NCBI GenBank assembly: GCA_050247895.1
Contig: JBFWTJ010000052.1
Coordinates: 1-16,344, forward strand
From: CAVPEW01 sp050247895
GTDB taxonomy: Bacteria > Actinomycetota > Acidimicrobiia > Acidimicrobiales > VFJN01
DNA: 16,344 bases
Direction of reading: 5' to 3'
Position 1 is the first letter of the stretch, and each line of letters begins with the position of its first letter. The notes under the pieces were generated by a model. It was given only the letters and a program-made list of their open reading frames with translations. It had not been told where the DNA came from and searched no databases. The position numbers and the translations under genes are program-made. Below are positions 1 to 7,129 of the stretch, one piece after another.

Positions 1-16
1 CGGCCCCTCCGGAACG

Positions 17-54
17 TCAGCGGCCCTTTCCGGTTTCTCGGAAAGGGCCGCTGA
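17..54. terminator. 16-bp stem-loop, probable transcription terminator
   Basis: A perfect 16-bp stem (arms 17-32 and 39-54) closes a 6-base loop. It lies 14 bases beyond the 3' end of the tRNA gene on the minus strand, so it most likely ends that transcript. There is no strong U-tract on the minus side; the plus side has a short T-rich stretch (61-65), so it could also end a plus-strand gene outside the window. The orientation is therefore left open. Confidence 0.65.
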
Positions 55-68
55 GCTGGTTCTTTACT

Positions 69-145
<77 letters not shown>

Positions 146-156
146 GCGTGCGGAGC

Positions 157-185
157 ACACTAGCAGCGGCCCGGCCGTCCACCAA
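157..185 (-). promoter_or_regulatory. Promoter of tRNA-fMet (-35 TTGGTG, -10 TAGTGT)
   Basis: Read on the minus strand, TTGGTG (180-185) and TAGTGT (157-162) are separated by exactly 17 bp, and the -10 ends 11 bp before the mature tRNA 5' end at 145. This fits a housekeeping sigma-70 type promoter with a short 5' leader removed by RNase P. Confidence 0.65.
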
Positions 186-333
186 CCTCGGGTCCGGCTC
201 ACTCCGTGTGGTCGTCCGCTCGAAACGTGGCATCTCCGGTGCCGCGCCCCGAGATGACCCAGCCTCCAGCGAGCAGCCCACCCCACTCGCTCCTCGATTG
301 CCCTGGCGGGAGTGGCTGGGCGATCGTGGGGCG

Positions 334-1161
334 ATGGACTGGGACGCGGCGGGTGTGGACTGGGTGCGCAACGAGCGGATCGTCGACGCCGTCTTCGCTC
401 CCTTCACCGCAGCCCTCCTCGACGCGGCCCACCTTGGCTCCGCACGCCGGATCCTCGACGTCGGGTGCGGGTCCGGGACCCTGCTCGAGGCGGCCACCAC
501 CGCGGGCGCCGCGGCCGTCGGCGTCGACATTTCGCCGGCCATGGTCGACGCGGCCCGACGCCGGGCCCCCGCCGCCACCGTCCTGACCGCCGACGCGCAG
601 ACCACCGACCTGCGCGCCGCGGCCCCGGGCGAGCCGTTCGACCGGGTCGTGTCGCGCTTCGGGGTCATGTTCTTCACCGACCCGGCCGCGGCGTTCGCCA
701 ACATCCGCGTGGCCACGAGCCCCGGCGGCCGCCTGGCCTTCGCCTGCTGGCGGGAGGAGGAGACGGCCATGTTCACCCTCGGCCTCGACGCCGTCACCGC
801 CCGCCTCACCGACCCGCCGGCTCCCCCCGCACCCGGACAGCCCGGGCCCAGGGGCCTGGCCCGGGCCGAGCACATCCGCCAGGTCCTCGACGCGGCCGGC
901 TGGGACCAGGTCGCGGTCGAGCACGTCGACGGCACGTGCGACTACGGGATCGACGGCAGCGACGGCGTCGAGGAGCGCCTGGCCATGGCCCTGAGCGGCA
1001 CCTTCGGGCGGGCCGTGCGCGCCCAGCTCCCGCCCACCGGCCCCGACGGCTGGCAGAGCCTGCTCGACGAAGCGCGGGCCGAGCTGCGCACCCACCTCGT
1101 CGAGGGCACCATCCGCTTCACCGGGCACACCTGGCTCGTCACCGCGACCAACCCGGCCTGA
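334..1161 (+). CDS. Class I SAM-dependent methyltransferase
   Basis: A 275-residue protein with a Rossmann-type methyltransferase core. Motif I is ILDVGCGSG at residues 40-48 and the acidic residue ending strand 2 is in VGVDIS (Asp65); DRVVSRFGVMFF and the later GGRLAFACW fit motifs IV and V-VI of the family. The N-terminal segment (WVRNERIVDAVFAPF) resembles the helix that opens many actinobacterial small-molecule methyltransferases. The substrate cannot be told. The frame stays open back into the tRNA gene, but conserved sequence begins near the ATG at 334, preceded by a weak GGGG site; a start further upstream is not excluded. Third positions are almost all G/C. It converges with the GNAT gene; the 196-bp gap holds one small hairpin and nothing else I can name. 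Confidence 0.85.
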   Translation: MDWDAAGVDWVRNERIVDAVFAPFTAALLDAAHLGSARRILDVGCGSGTLLEAATTAGAAAVGVDISPAMVDAARRRAPAATVLTADAQTTDLRAAAPGEPFDRVVSRFGVMFFTDPAAAFANIRVATSPGGRLAFACWREEETAMFTLGLDAVTARLTDPPAPPAPGQPGPRGLARAEHIRQVLDAAGWDQVAVEHVDGTCDYGIDGSDGVEERLAMALSGTFGRAVRAQLPPTGPDGWQSLLDEARAELRTHLVEGTIRFTGHTWLVTATNPA

Positions 1162-1260
1162 GCCGGCCGGGACATCAACGACCACGTCGGCCCGGCAGCC
1201 GGCCACCACCGCCCCTTCACCTGACCCCCACTTGCTGCGGGTCGCTCCGGGAGGGACCCC

Positions 1261-1278
1261 AGGCGCCGAGGAGCGCCT
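1261..1278. terminator. Small hairpin between convergent genes, weak terminator candidate
   Basis: AGGCGC at 1261-1266 and GCGCCT at 1273-1278 form a perfect 6-bp stem with a 6-base loop, in the gap between the convergent methyltransferase and GNAT genes. No T-run follows on either strand, so its role is uncertain. Confidence 0.25.
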
Positions 1279-1357
1279 CCGGCCGAGCAGTGAACCGGAC
1301 GACGCCGTCTGCCTCCAGGGTCAGGTAGCGCACTGGTCGGTTGACGGGCCCCGACGG

Positions 1358-1768
1358 CTACGCGAGGACGCAGGCGTAGCGCGGGCGATCCGGCCACCGC
1401 GGATCGGGTGCCGCGGCGCTGATGGTGAAGCCGAGGCGCCGGTAGAAGTCGACCGCGTCGTCGTCGGTCTCCGCGTGCAGAGCACGGCCGGACACCGCCT
1501 CACGGACGGCACCGACCAGCGCGCGCCCGTAGCCGCGCCCCTGCGCCTCCTCCTCGACCGCGAGGTACTCGATCACCACCGGATCGGCATCGGGCTCGAA
1601 GGCGGCGAACGCCCTCACGCGATCCTCCTCGACCACGGCGACGACCGAGAGGTGCGGCAGCTCACGCACGATCTCGGCCAGCGCCTCGTCGTCGGCCTCG
1701 CACGCCAGCCAGAGCAGGTGGACGAGCTCGGGTCGCGCCATCTCGCCCGCACGCAGGACCCGGATCAC
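1358..1768 (-). CDS. GNAT family N-acetyltransferase
   Basis: A 136-residue single-domain GNAT protein. The acetyl-CoA pyrophosphate loop is QGRGYG at residues 76-81 (the Q/R-x-x-G-x-G/A signature), preceded by the strand IEYLAVEEE, and the C-terminal part has the usual AVDFYRRLGF motif. Length is normal for a minimal GNAT. The acceptor (small amine or protein N-terminus) is unknown. The start is a GTG at 1766-1768, chosen because GAGGGGG lies 5 bases upstream (1774-1780); an internal ATG at residue 10 has no such site. The gene lies 41 bp behind the luciferase-like oxidoreductase on the same strand, so the two are probably cotranscribed. Confidence 0.9.
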   Translation of the reverse strand: MIRVLRAGEMARPELVHLLWLACEADDEALAEIVRELPHLSVVAVVEEDRVRAFAAFEPDADPVVIEYLAVEEEAQGRGYGRALVGAVREAVSGRALHAETDDDAVDFYRRLGFTISAAAPDPRWPDRPRYACVLA

Positions 1769-1773
1769 GCGAG

Positions 1774-1780
1774 CCCCCTC
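1774..1780 (-). promoter_or_regulatory. Ribosome binding site that fixes the GTG start of the GNAT gene
   Basis: GAGGGGG on the minus strand, with 5 bases to the GTG codon at 1766-1768. It selects this start over the ATG nine codons downstream. Confidence 0.7.
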
Positions 1781-1809
1781 ATCCGACGTTGCCGACTCGG
1801 ACAGCCGGC

Positions 1810-2832
1810 TCAGCGCCAGCCGAGGCCGGGGGCGACGTCACGGAGGACGGTGCCGATCAGGTGGGCGTTGTAGTCGACCCCGAGCTGGTTCGGCACCGTC
1901 AGCAGGACCGTGTCGGCCGCGGCCACGGCCTCGTCCCCGGCCAGCAGCTCGACCAGCGCGTCGGGCTCGGCCGCGTAGCTCCGGCCGAACACGGCACGGG
2001 TCGTGTCGTCGATGTAGCCGATCTGGTCCTGGTCGTCACCCCGGTTCCCGAAGTAGGCCCGGTCCTGGTCGGTCACCAGCGGCGTGATCGATCGGGTCAC
2101 CGCCACCCGGGGCTCCCGCTCCCAGCCGGCCTCGGCCCACGCCTTGCGGAACACCTCGATCTGCTCGGCCTGCTGGACCCGCAGCGGCTTGCCGTTCTCG
2201 TCGTCCTTCAGCGTCGAGCTCATCAGGTTCATGCCCTGCTCGGCCGCCCAGCGGGCCGTGGCGTTCGACCCGGCACCCCACCAGATCCGGTCCCGCAGCC
2301 CGGCCGAGAACGGCTCGATGCGCAGCAGGCCGGGCGGGTTGGCGAACATCGGCCGCGGGTTCGGCTGGGCGAACCCCTCGCCCTCGATCACCTGGAGGAG
2401 CGCCTCGGTGTGGCGACGTGCCATGTCGGAGGCGTCGGTACCCTCGGCCGGCTCGTAGCCGAAGTAGCGCCAACCGTCGATGACCTGCTCGGGCGAGCCC
2501 CGGCTGATCCCGAGCTGGAGGCGCCCACCGGCGATCAGGTCGGCCGCGCCCGCGTCCTCGGCCATGTAGAGCGGGTTCTCGTAGCGCATGTCGATGACGC
2601 CCGTGCCGATCTCGATGCGGCTGGTCCTGGTCCCGATCGCAGCCAGGAGGGGGAATGGCGACCCGAGCTGGCGGGCGAAGTGGTGGACCCGGAAGTAGGC
2701 GCCGTCGGCACCCAGCTCCTCGGCGGCCACGGCGAGCTCGATCGACTGCAACAGGCTGTCGGCGGCGGTGCGGACCTTCGACGACGGTGACGGCGTCCAG
2801 TGCCCGAAGTTGAGGAACCCGATCTTCTTCAT
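1810..2832 (-). CDS. LLM class flavin-dependent oxidoreductase (luciferase-like)
   Basis: A 340-residue bacterial luciferase-like monooxygenase with a (beta/alpha)8 fold, expected to oxidise an unknown substrate with reduced flavin. Visible family signatures are FRVHHFARQ (47-55), IEIGTGVIDMRYENPLYMAED, AGGRLQLGISRGSPEQ and the C-terminal TVPNQLGVDYNAHLI. Together they match a closely conserved actinobacterial/proteobacterial LLM subfamily rather than the F420 type. The frame is open far upstream, but the family N-terminus is MKKIGFLNFGHW, so I place the start at the ATG 2830-2832. No Shine-Dalgarno site precedes it; a 22-bp inverted repeat directly abuts the start codon. The GNAT gene follows after 41 bp. 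A RibD-like reductase is divergent, 172 bp away. Confidence 0.93.
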   Translation of the reverse strand: MKKIGFLNFGHWTPSPSSKVRTAADSLLQSIELAVAAEELGADGAYFRVHHFARQLGSPFPLLAAIGTRTSRIEIGTGVIDMRYENPLYMAEDAGAADLIAGGRLQLGISRGSPEQVIDGWRYFGYEPAEGTDASDMARRHTEALLQVIEGEGFAQPNPRPMFANPPGLLRIEPFSAGLRDRIWWGAGSNATARWAAEQGMNLMSSTLKDDENGKPLRVQQAEQIEVFRKAWAEAGWEREPRVAVTRSITPLVTDQDRAYFGNRGDDQDQIGYIDDTTRAVFGRSYAAEPDALVELLAGDEAVAAADTVLLTVPNQLGVDYNAHLIGTVLRDVAPGLGWR

Positions 2833-2854
2833 GATGCTTGCGTCAACAAGTATC
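2833..2854 (-). promoter_or_regulatory. 22-bp inverted repeat abutting the start codon, candidate repressor operator
   Basis: On the minus strand GATACTTG, a 6-base spacer and CAAGCATC form an 8-bp inverted repeat with one mismatch. It ends directly at the ATG of the luciferase-like gene. GATACT (2849-2854) can itself serve as a -10 box, giving a transcript with a leader of about 10 bases. An operator covering the -10 and transcription start is the usual layout for MarR-type repression. No regulator gene is present in the window. Confidence 0.55.
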
Positions 2855-2992
2855 TTCCCCGGGCCATTCCCGCCCACGTCACGGCCGGGATCCTGCGACC
2901 GGCGATGATCCGGCCCCGGTCCGCACGTCCTACCCCGCGACCACCGGCGCGACCATCTCCTCGGTCCGCCGCACGACCCGGCCGACGGCCTC

Positions 2993-2998
2993 GGGAGG
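2993..2998 (+). promoter_or_regulatory. Ribosome binding site that fixes the GTG start of the RibD-like gene
   Basis: GGGAGG lies 6 bases before the GTG at 3005. The same divergent spacer (2855-3004) holds an imperfect hairpin (arms 2883-2892 and 2907-2915, one bulged base). I see no convincing plus-strand promoter there. Confidence 0.7.
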
Positions 2999-3004
2999 CA
3001 CACC

Positions 3005-3640
3005 GTGGGGCTCATCCACATCGACCTGTTCACCACGCTCGATGGGGTCGCCCAGGCGCCCGGCGGGCCCGACGAGGACCCCGAGAGCGACTTCACCTTC
3101 GGCGGGTGGCAGGCCCCGCTGATCGACGAGCTCGTCGGCGAACAGGTCCTGGAGGGCCTGACCGGCACGGACGCCCTGCTGCTCGGCCGCAAGACCTACG
3201 ACATCTTCGCCCGCTACTGGCCCCACCAGGAGCAGGGCGAGGACGCCCCCATCGCCGAGCTGTTCAACCGGATCCCCAAGTACGTCGCCTCACGCGGCGA
3301 GCCACCGCTCGAGTGGTCCGGGTCGACCCTGCTCGGCCCCGACCTGGCCACCTCGGTGCGCGAGGTGCGCGACCGCCACGAGCACGTGCACGTCATCGGC
3401 AGCCTCGACCTCGTCCAGACGCTGCTGCGCGAGCGGCTGCTCGACCAGCTCACCCTGCTCGTGTACCCGATCGTGCTCGGCCACGGGAAGAAGGTCTTCG
3501 CCGGCGGCGCCGTGCCGTCCAACCTCACCCTGTCCGAACCGGCCGTCACCTCCCCCAAGGGCGCCGTGCTGCTGCGCTACACCCTCGCCGAGGGGACCCC
3601 GGCCACCGGTGACATGACCCGCCCCGACCGGGGCGTGTGA
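3005..3640 (+). CDS. Dihydrofolate reductase family protein (RibD C-terminal domain)
   Basis: A 211-residue stand-alone RibD_C/DHFR-fold protein, expected to be an NAD(P)H-dependent reductase. It opens with IHIDLFTTLDGVAQAPGG, the usual first strand and loop of this family, continues with LLLGRKTYDIFARYWP, and ends with VHVIGSLDLVQTLLRE and LLVYPIVLGHGKKVF, the nucleotide-binding strand and the hallmark region near the C-terminus. It is not a folate-pathway DHFR: proteins of this type are common, uncharacterised actinobacterial paralogues, so the substrate is unknown. The GTG start is set by GGGAGG 6 bases upstream. It is divergent from the luciferase-like gene and convergent with the VOC gene; the 86-bp gap to the latter (3641-3726) holds no clear terminator. 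Confidence 0.9.
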   Translation: MGLIHIDLFTTLDGVAQAPGGPDEDPESDFTFGGWQAPLIDELVGEQVLEGLTGTDALLLGRKTYDIFARYWPHQEQGEDAPIAELFNRIPKYVASRGEPPLEWSGSTLLGPDLATSVREVRDRHEHVHVIGSLDLVQTLLRERLLDQLTLLVYPIVLGHGKKVFAGGAVPSNLTLSEPAVTSPKGAVLLRYTLAEGTPATGDMTRPDRGV

Positions 3641-3726
3641 CGGCCCCGGCACCGAAGCGCCACCGCTCAGACACCCCACGTGCGAGTGCTCACCCGGGGG
3701 CCTCTACCTCAGCCGGGCTGCGCCCA

Positions 3727-4164
3727 CTAGTCGAGGCAGAACTCGTTGCCCTCCGGGTCGGCCATCACCAGATGGCCCCCGGCCATCGGAGGTGCCGGTT
3801 CGTGGCGCGCCAACCGGGTCGCCCCCAGGGCCACGAGCCGCTCGGCCTCCGCCTCCAGCACGGCCATGCGCTCGTCGCCGACCAGGCCCGGGGCCGCCCG
3901 CACGTCGAGGTGGACGCGGTTCTTGGCCTGCTTACCCTCGGGCACCCGCTGGAAGAACAGGCGCGGCCCGTCGCCCCCCGCGTCGACCACGGCCGAGGCG
4001 TCGTTGCGCCGCTCGGGTGGCACGCCCATGGCCTCCAGCGCCTGCTCCCAGGACTCGAAGCCCGGAGGCGGATCCTGCAACCGGTAGCCGAGCACCTCGG
4101 CCCAGAACGCGGCCAGCGCCGCCGGGTCGCCGCAGTCGAAGGTGATCTGGACGTCGCGGGCCAT
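3727..4164 (-). CDS. VOC family protein (glyoxalase-like domain)
   Basis: A 145-residue single-domain vicinal-oxygen-chelate protein. It starts with VQITFDCGDPAALAAFW, the typical opening of the actinobacterial Glyoxalase_6 type. The middle carries NRVHLDV, whose His is the usual metal ligand position, and the C-terminus ends GHLVMADPEGNEFCLD, where the Glu of EGNEFC is the other conserved ligand. The first strand has Gln/Thr rather than His at the place of the N-terminal ligand, so metal binding may be incomplete. The substrate is unknown; relatives include fosfomycin/bleomycin-type resistance proteins and glyoxalases, but nothing here supports resistance specifically. The start ATG was chosen because AGGAGGGG lies 8 bases upstream (4173-4180); the frame runs 30 codons further without conserved sequence. 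Confidence 0.9.
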   Translation of the reverse strand: MARDVQITFDCGDPAALAAFWAEVLGYRLQDPPPGFESWEQALEAMGVPPERRNDASAVVDAGGDGPRLFFQRVPEGKQAKNRVHLDVRAAPGLVGDERMAVLEAEAERLVALGATRLARHEPAPPMAGGHLVMADPEGNEFCLD

Positions 4165-4366
4165 CTCGGGTTCCCCTCCTGGGTCGGGCATCACGGGCTC
4201 GTCGCCCCGGGCCTCCCACCGCCGGACCCGGACGACCCCACATTGCCCCACCATCCCCGTCAGCCCCTGTCAGCATCTCGATGGCCGGAACCCGGACGAG
4301 CGCACAGCGCGGTCGTCCCGCGCGCACCGTCGCCCGAGTAGGTCCACGGCCCCACCGGGACCGCCT

Positions 4367-4383
4367 GCGAATGAGCAATTCGC
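4367..4383. promoter_or_regulatory. Inverted repeat in an AT-richer island upstream of the 61-aa gene
   Basis: GCGAAT and ATTCGC flank a 5-base spacer as a perfect 6-bp inverted repeat, about 75 bases before the small gene's start. It is the most AT-rich patch in the 294-bp spacer 4165-4458, where promoters for the VOC gene (-) and the small gene (+) must lie. No clear -10/-35 pair is visible. A regulator site is possible. Confidence 0.3.
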
Positions 4384-4446
4384 CTTCTACCGGGGCCCGG
4401 GGGGCCGTGCGATGGTGAGGACAGGTTCGAGAAGCCTTCACCCGCC

Positions 4447-4453
4447 AGGAGGG
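4447..4453 (+). promoter_or_regulatory. Strong ribosome binding site of the 61-aa gene
   Basis: AGGAGGG ends 5 bases before the ATG at 4459. It is among the best Shine-Dalgarno sites in the window, and the main argument that this short frame is translated. Confidence 0.75.
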
Positions 4454-4458
4454 TCACC

Positions 4459-4644
4459 ATGGACAGCACCAGGACCGTGCAGGTGTGCAACAGCCTCCGC
4501 GAGGCGCTCCGGCTGGCCGACCGGCTGAACCACGTCGACTCGCTCCACGGCGACGTCGACTACTCGGTCTGCCCCGTCGCTCCGGCCCGGGCCTTCCGGG
4601 GCTATGCGGTGATCGCCCGCTCCCGGGCCACCGTCGCCGCCTGA
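4459..4644 (+). CDS. Small hypothetical protein, 61 aa
   Basis: I do not recognise this protein. It has 61 residues and is soluble in character, with no signal peptide or membrane segment. The N-terminal half (VQVCNSLREALRLADRLNHV) looks like a strand followed by an amphipathic helix; then come SLHGDVDYSVCPVAPARAF and a strand-like RGYAVIARSR, so a small alpha/beta fold is plausible. It has two Cys residues but no pair motif. Support for coding: AGGAGGG 5 bases upstream, nearly every third codon position G or C, and a natural stop at 4642-4644 just before the heptanucleotide repeat. It converges with the MFS gene and is divergent from the VOC gene. A link to either is only guesswork. Confidence 0.65.
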   Translation: MDSTRTVQVCNSLREALRLADRLNHVDSLHGDVDYSVCPVAPARAFRGYAVIARSRATVAA

Positions 4645-4645
4645 G

Positions 4646-4736
4646 CTCCCGACTCCCGGCTCCCGGCTCCCGGCTCCCGGCTCCCGGCTCCCGGCTCCCG
4701 GCTCCCGGCTCCCGGCTCCCGGCTCCCGGCTCCCGT
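4646..4736. repeat. Tandem heptanucleotide repeat, 13 units of CTCCCGG
   Basis: Thirteen uninterrupted 7-bp units: the first ends in GA (4646-4652), eleven are perfect CTCCCGG (4653-4729), and the last ends in GT (4730-4736). It begins one base after the stop codon of the 61-aa gene and ends 29 bases before the stop of the convergent MFS gene, so it lies wholly between 3' ends. Period 7 would shift frame if coding. It is probably prone to length change by slippage. Confidence 0.97.
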
Positions 4737-4765
4737 AGCGAAGCCCACCACGACCACCTTCGGCG

Positions 4766-7129
4766 TCACGCGGCGTCGAAGCCCAGGCGATCGAGGAACC
4801 ACCGCACCGGTGCCCGCTCGACCGCCTGCTGGAGCGACCAGGCCAGCCACCCCGGGATCGAGTCCCGCTCGTCGGCCGCGTCGATCGCCCCGCTGACACC
4901 GGACCGCAGCGCCCGCTCGATCGTGGCGTTGTCCCACCGGGGCCCCTGCCCGCTGCGCGGCTCGAGCGACAGGACCAGCTCCTCGCGCGACACCCCCAGC
5001 TCGCACGCCGCGCCGTAGAGGCCCGACAGCACGAACCGCTGCGCCGCGGCGTCGAACCCCGAGCCCTCGAACGGATCGACGGGAGCCGTGCACGGCTCCA
5101 CCAGGGCGATCTTCCCCAGCTCCGCCCCGCCCGACCGGTCCGCCACCGCCGGCACGGCCACCGCCACCGCGGTCACCGTCGCGACCAGCAGCGCACCCCC
5201 CGCTCCCCCGACGCCGACCACGGCACCACCCGCCGCACGGCGCCCCGACCTGCCATCCCGGACCACTGCGCTGCTCGCCGCACGGTGCCCCGACGTGTCG
5301 CTTCGGGCCCCCGCACCACCCGCCACGCGACCGCCCGACGTGTCATCTCGGGCCCCCGCACCACCCGCCACGCGACCGCCCGACGTGTCATCTCGGGCCC
5401 CCGCACCACCCGCCACGCGACGGTTCGACGTGCCAGCTCGCACGGCGGCGACCAGCCCGACCAGGCCGGCTCCCGCGGCCAGCGCCGCGGCGACGGAGAA
5501 CGCGTCGCGGAACGAGCGGGTCAGGACCTCGTGGACGTCTCGCTCCAGATCCTGCTGCAACCGGGCCACGTCGGGATCGTCGCCCGCCCCGTTCGCCTCG
5601 AACACGGGCCCGAGGTCGGGCACCTCCCCGTTGGGCACCTCGGCCAGCAGGTCCCGGATGTCCAGGGCGATGCGGACCTTGTCCCGGATCCCGACCGGGG
5701 CGTCGAGCACCCGGGCCGTGGCCGGCAGCGGCGCGACGTCGGCCGCGGCCAGCACGTCGCCGGCCAGGACCGGGGCGATCAACGCCAGCCCGGCGACCAG
5801 GCCCAGGTGGCGGGCCGCCGACGACGAGGTCGCCGCCCGTCCCCCGTCACCCGGCGGGACCGACAGCGGGCCCAACCCGTCGACCAGGAGCCCGAAGCCC
5901 AACCCGCACAGGCCCAGGGCCACACCGGCCCAGCCGAAGCTCACGCCGGGCAGGAAGGCCAGCGTGGCCAGGCCACCGGCGAGCGCCGCGCCGCCCGCCA
6001 CGACCGCGCCAACCAGGCCCAGCGCACGGCCGACCAGCGTGGCGACCAGGGTCCCGACCGGCATCGCCGTGACCACCGCGGCGCCGACGATCGGCTCCTC
6101 GCCCCAGATCACCACCAGAAGCAGCACGCCCAGGAACAGCGCGCCGACCAGGCCGCCGAAGGTGAGCGCCAGGGCCACATCCGCGACCAGCGCGCCCCGA
6201 GGGCGTCGGACGGTCGACCGGGCCACGGACCCGCCCGCCCCGACGTCGCCCGAGCGTCCGGCCCCGTCCCCGACGCGACCCGCCAGACCGACACCGTCCC
6301 CGGCGCCGCCGACCCCGTCGGGCGGCCCCACCGGCGACCGCTCGCCCACCCCGGCGCCACCGACCTCGCCGGGCCTCGCCGGACCGACACCGTCCCCGGC
6401 ACGACCCACCGCCCCGACCTCGTCCCCGGCGCCGCCGACCCCGTCGGGCCGCCCCGCCGGCGACCGCTCGCCCACCCCTGCCGGCCGCCCCACCCCGGCC
6501 ACCACCGCGGCGGCGATCGCGCCGGCCGCGATCGGGGCCTGGACCAGGAACACCACCCGCCAGTCCCAGAGTTGGGTCACCAGGCCGCCGACGGCCGGAC
6601 CCACCACCGCTCCCACGGTGCCGGCCAGGGCCCAGCTCCGGCCCGCCCTCACCCGGTCGCCGGCCAGGGCGACCAGCACCAGGTAGGACCCCGTCACCAG
6701 GCCTGCTGCCCCCGCACCCTGCACCGTGCGGGCCACGACAAGCGCCGGCAGGGTCGGCGCCGCGCCCGACGCCACGCTCGCCCCGGCGAAGACCGCGGCG
6801 CCCGCCCCGGTCAGCACCGCCGCCGGCACCCGGCGGGCGAGGGGCACCAGGGCGAACCCCACCACCGCGACGGCCAGCGCGTAGGCGGTCAGGACCCACG
6901 AGACACCCGGGATCGTCGCCTCGAACTCGCCGTAGAGGTCGGGCAGGGCCAGGGCCACGATCGACGCGTCGGCGAAGGCCAGGCCGACCGCGACGACCAG
7001 GGCGATCCAACCCAGCCGGCGACGACCACCTCCGGGGAATCCACCCACCGGCGCCCGGCGAGCGTCCCCGCCCGCTGCCGGGTCGATCCCGGAGAGCGCG
7101 TCGGCCGGCAGCCCCGGACCGATGCTCAC
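4766..7129 (-). CDS. MFS transporter, DHA2-like, with repeat inserts and C-terminal extra domain
   Basis: A roughly 787-residue major facilitator protein, probably a proton-driven exporter of unknown substrate. TM1 carries FADASIVALALPDLY, matching motif D1 of the DHA2 drug:proton antiporters. TM5 carries AGTVGAVVGPAVGGL, matching antiporter motif C. About 12 transmembrane segments are seen, plus a thirteenth near residue 645-665. Three things are unusual: a Gly-rich loop (about 208-300) between TM6 and TM7 built from two copies of a GVGERSP-containing unit; an acidic loop before TM12 with DKVRIALDIRDLLAEV and FEANGAGDDPDVARLQ; and a 75-residue array of 15-residue repeats before TM13. A C-terminal domain of about 120 residues follows, outside the MFS core (FVLSGLYGAACELGVSREEL). 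The start is uncertain: GTG 7127-7129 is chosen, with GGGGCG upstream; GTG 7046-7048 is also possible. Confidence 0.85.
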   Translation of the reverse strand: MSIGPGLPADALSGIDPAAGGDARRAPVGGFPGGGRRRLGWIALVVAVGLAFADASIVALALPDLYGEFEATIPGVSWVLTAYALAVAVVGFALVPLARRVPAAVLTGAGAAVFAGASVASGAAPTLPALVVARTVQGAGAAGLVTGSYLVLVALAGDRVRAGRSWALAGTVGAVVGPAVGGLVTQLWDWRVVFLVQAPIAAGAIAAAVVAGVGRPAGVGERSPAGRPDGVGGAGDEVGAVGRAGDGVGPARPGEVGGAGVGERSPVGPPDGVGGAGDGVGLAGRVGDGAGRSGDVGAGGSVARSTVRRPRGALVADVALALTFGGLVGALFLGVLLLVVIWGEEPIVGAAVVTAMPVGTLVATLVGRALGLVGAVVAGGAALAGGLATLAFLPGVSFGWAGVALGLCGLGFGLLVDGLGPLSVPPGDGGRAATSSSAARHLGLVAGLALIAPVLAGDVLAAADVAPLPATARVLDAPVGIRDKVRIALDIRDLLAEVPNGEVPDLGPVFEANGAGDDPDVARLQQDLERDVHEVLTRSFRDAFSVAAALAAGAGLVGLVAAVRAGTSNRRVAGGAGARDDTSGGRVAGGAGARDDTSGGRVAGGAGARSDTSGHRAASSAVVRDGRSGRRAAGGAVVGVGGAGGALLVATVTAVAVAVPAVADRSGGAELGKIALVEPCTAPVDPFEGSGFDAAAQRFVLSGLYGAACELGVSREELVLSLEPRSGQGPRWDNATIERALRSGVSGAIDAADERDSIPGWLAWSLQQAVERAPVRWFLDRLGFDAA
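5198..5422 (-). repeat. 45-bp tandem repeats inside the MFS gene (five units)
   Basis: Five 45-bp units encode 15-residue repeats of the type RVAGGAGARDDTSGG. Units at 5378-5422, 5333-5377 and 5288-5332 are nearly identical at DNA level. Units at 5243-5287 and 5198-5242 have diverged (HRAASSAVVRDGRSG, RRAAGGAVVGVGGAG). The period keeps the frame. They form a flexible linker between TM12 and TM13. Confidence 0.9.
6295..6478 (-). repeat. Two direct repeats of about 58 bp, 126 bp apart, in the MFS central loop
   Basis: The blocks 6295-6352 and 6421-6478 are nearly identical and 126 bp (42 codons) apart. They encode the two GVGERSP-x-G-x-PDGVGGAGD copies in the loop between TM6 and TM7. The whole 126-bp unit appears duplicated, with the intervening part more diverged. 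Confidence 0.85.

Noticed and set aside
1232..1873. Plus-strand frames opposite the GNAT and luciferase-like genes (e.g. 1232-1873 and 1789-2790)
   Set aside because: They are antisense to genes with clear family motifs and encode Arg/Gly/His-rich sequence without recognisable domains.
4646..5422. Possible CRISPR array from the repeats at 4646-4736 and 5198-5422
   Set aside because: The first is a spacerless 7-bp tandem array, and the second is an in-frame 45-bp tandem repeat inside a coding region. Neither has unique spacers or cas genes nearby.
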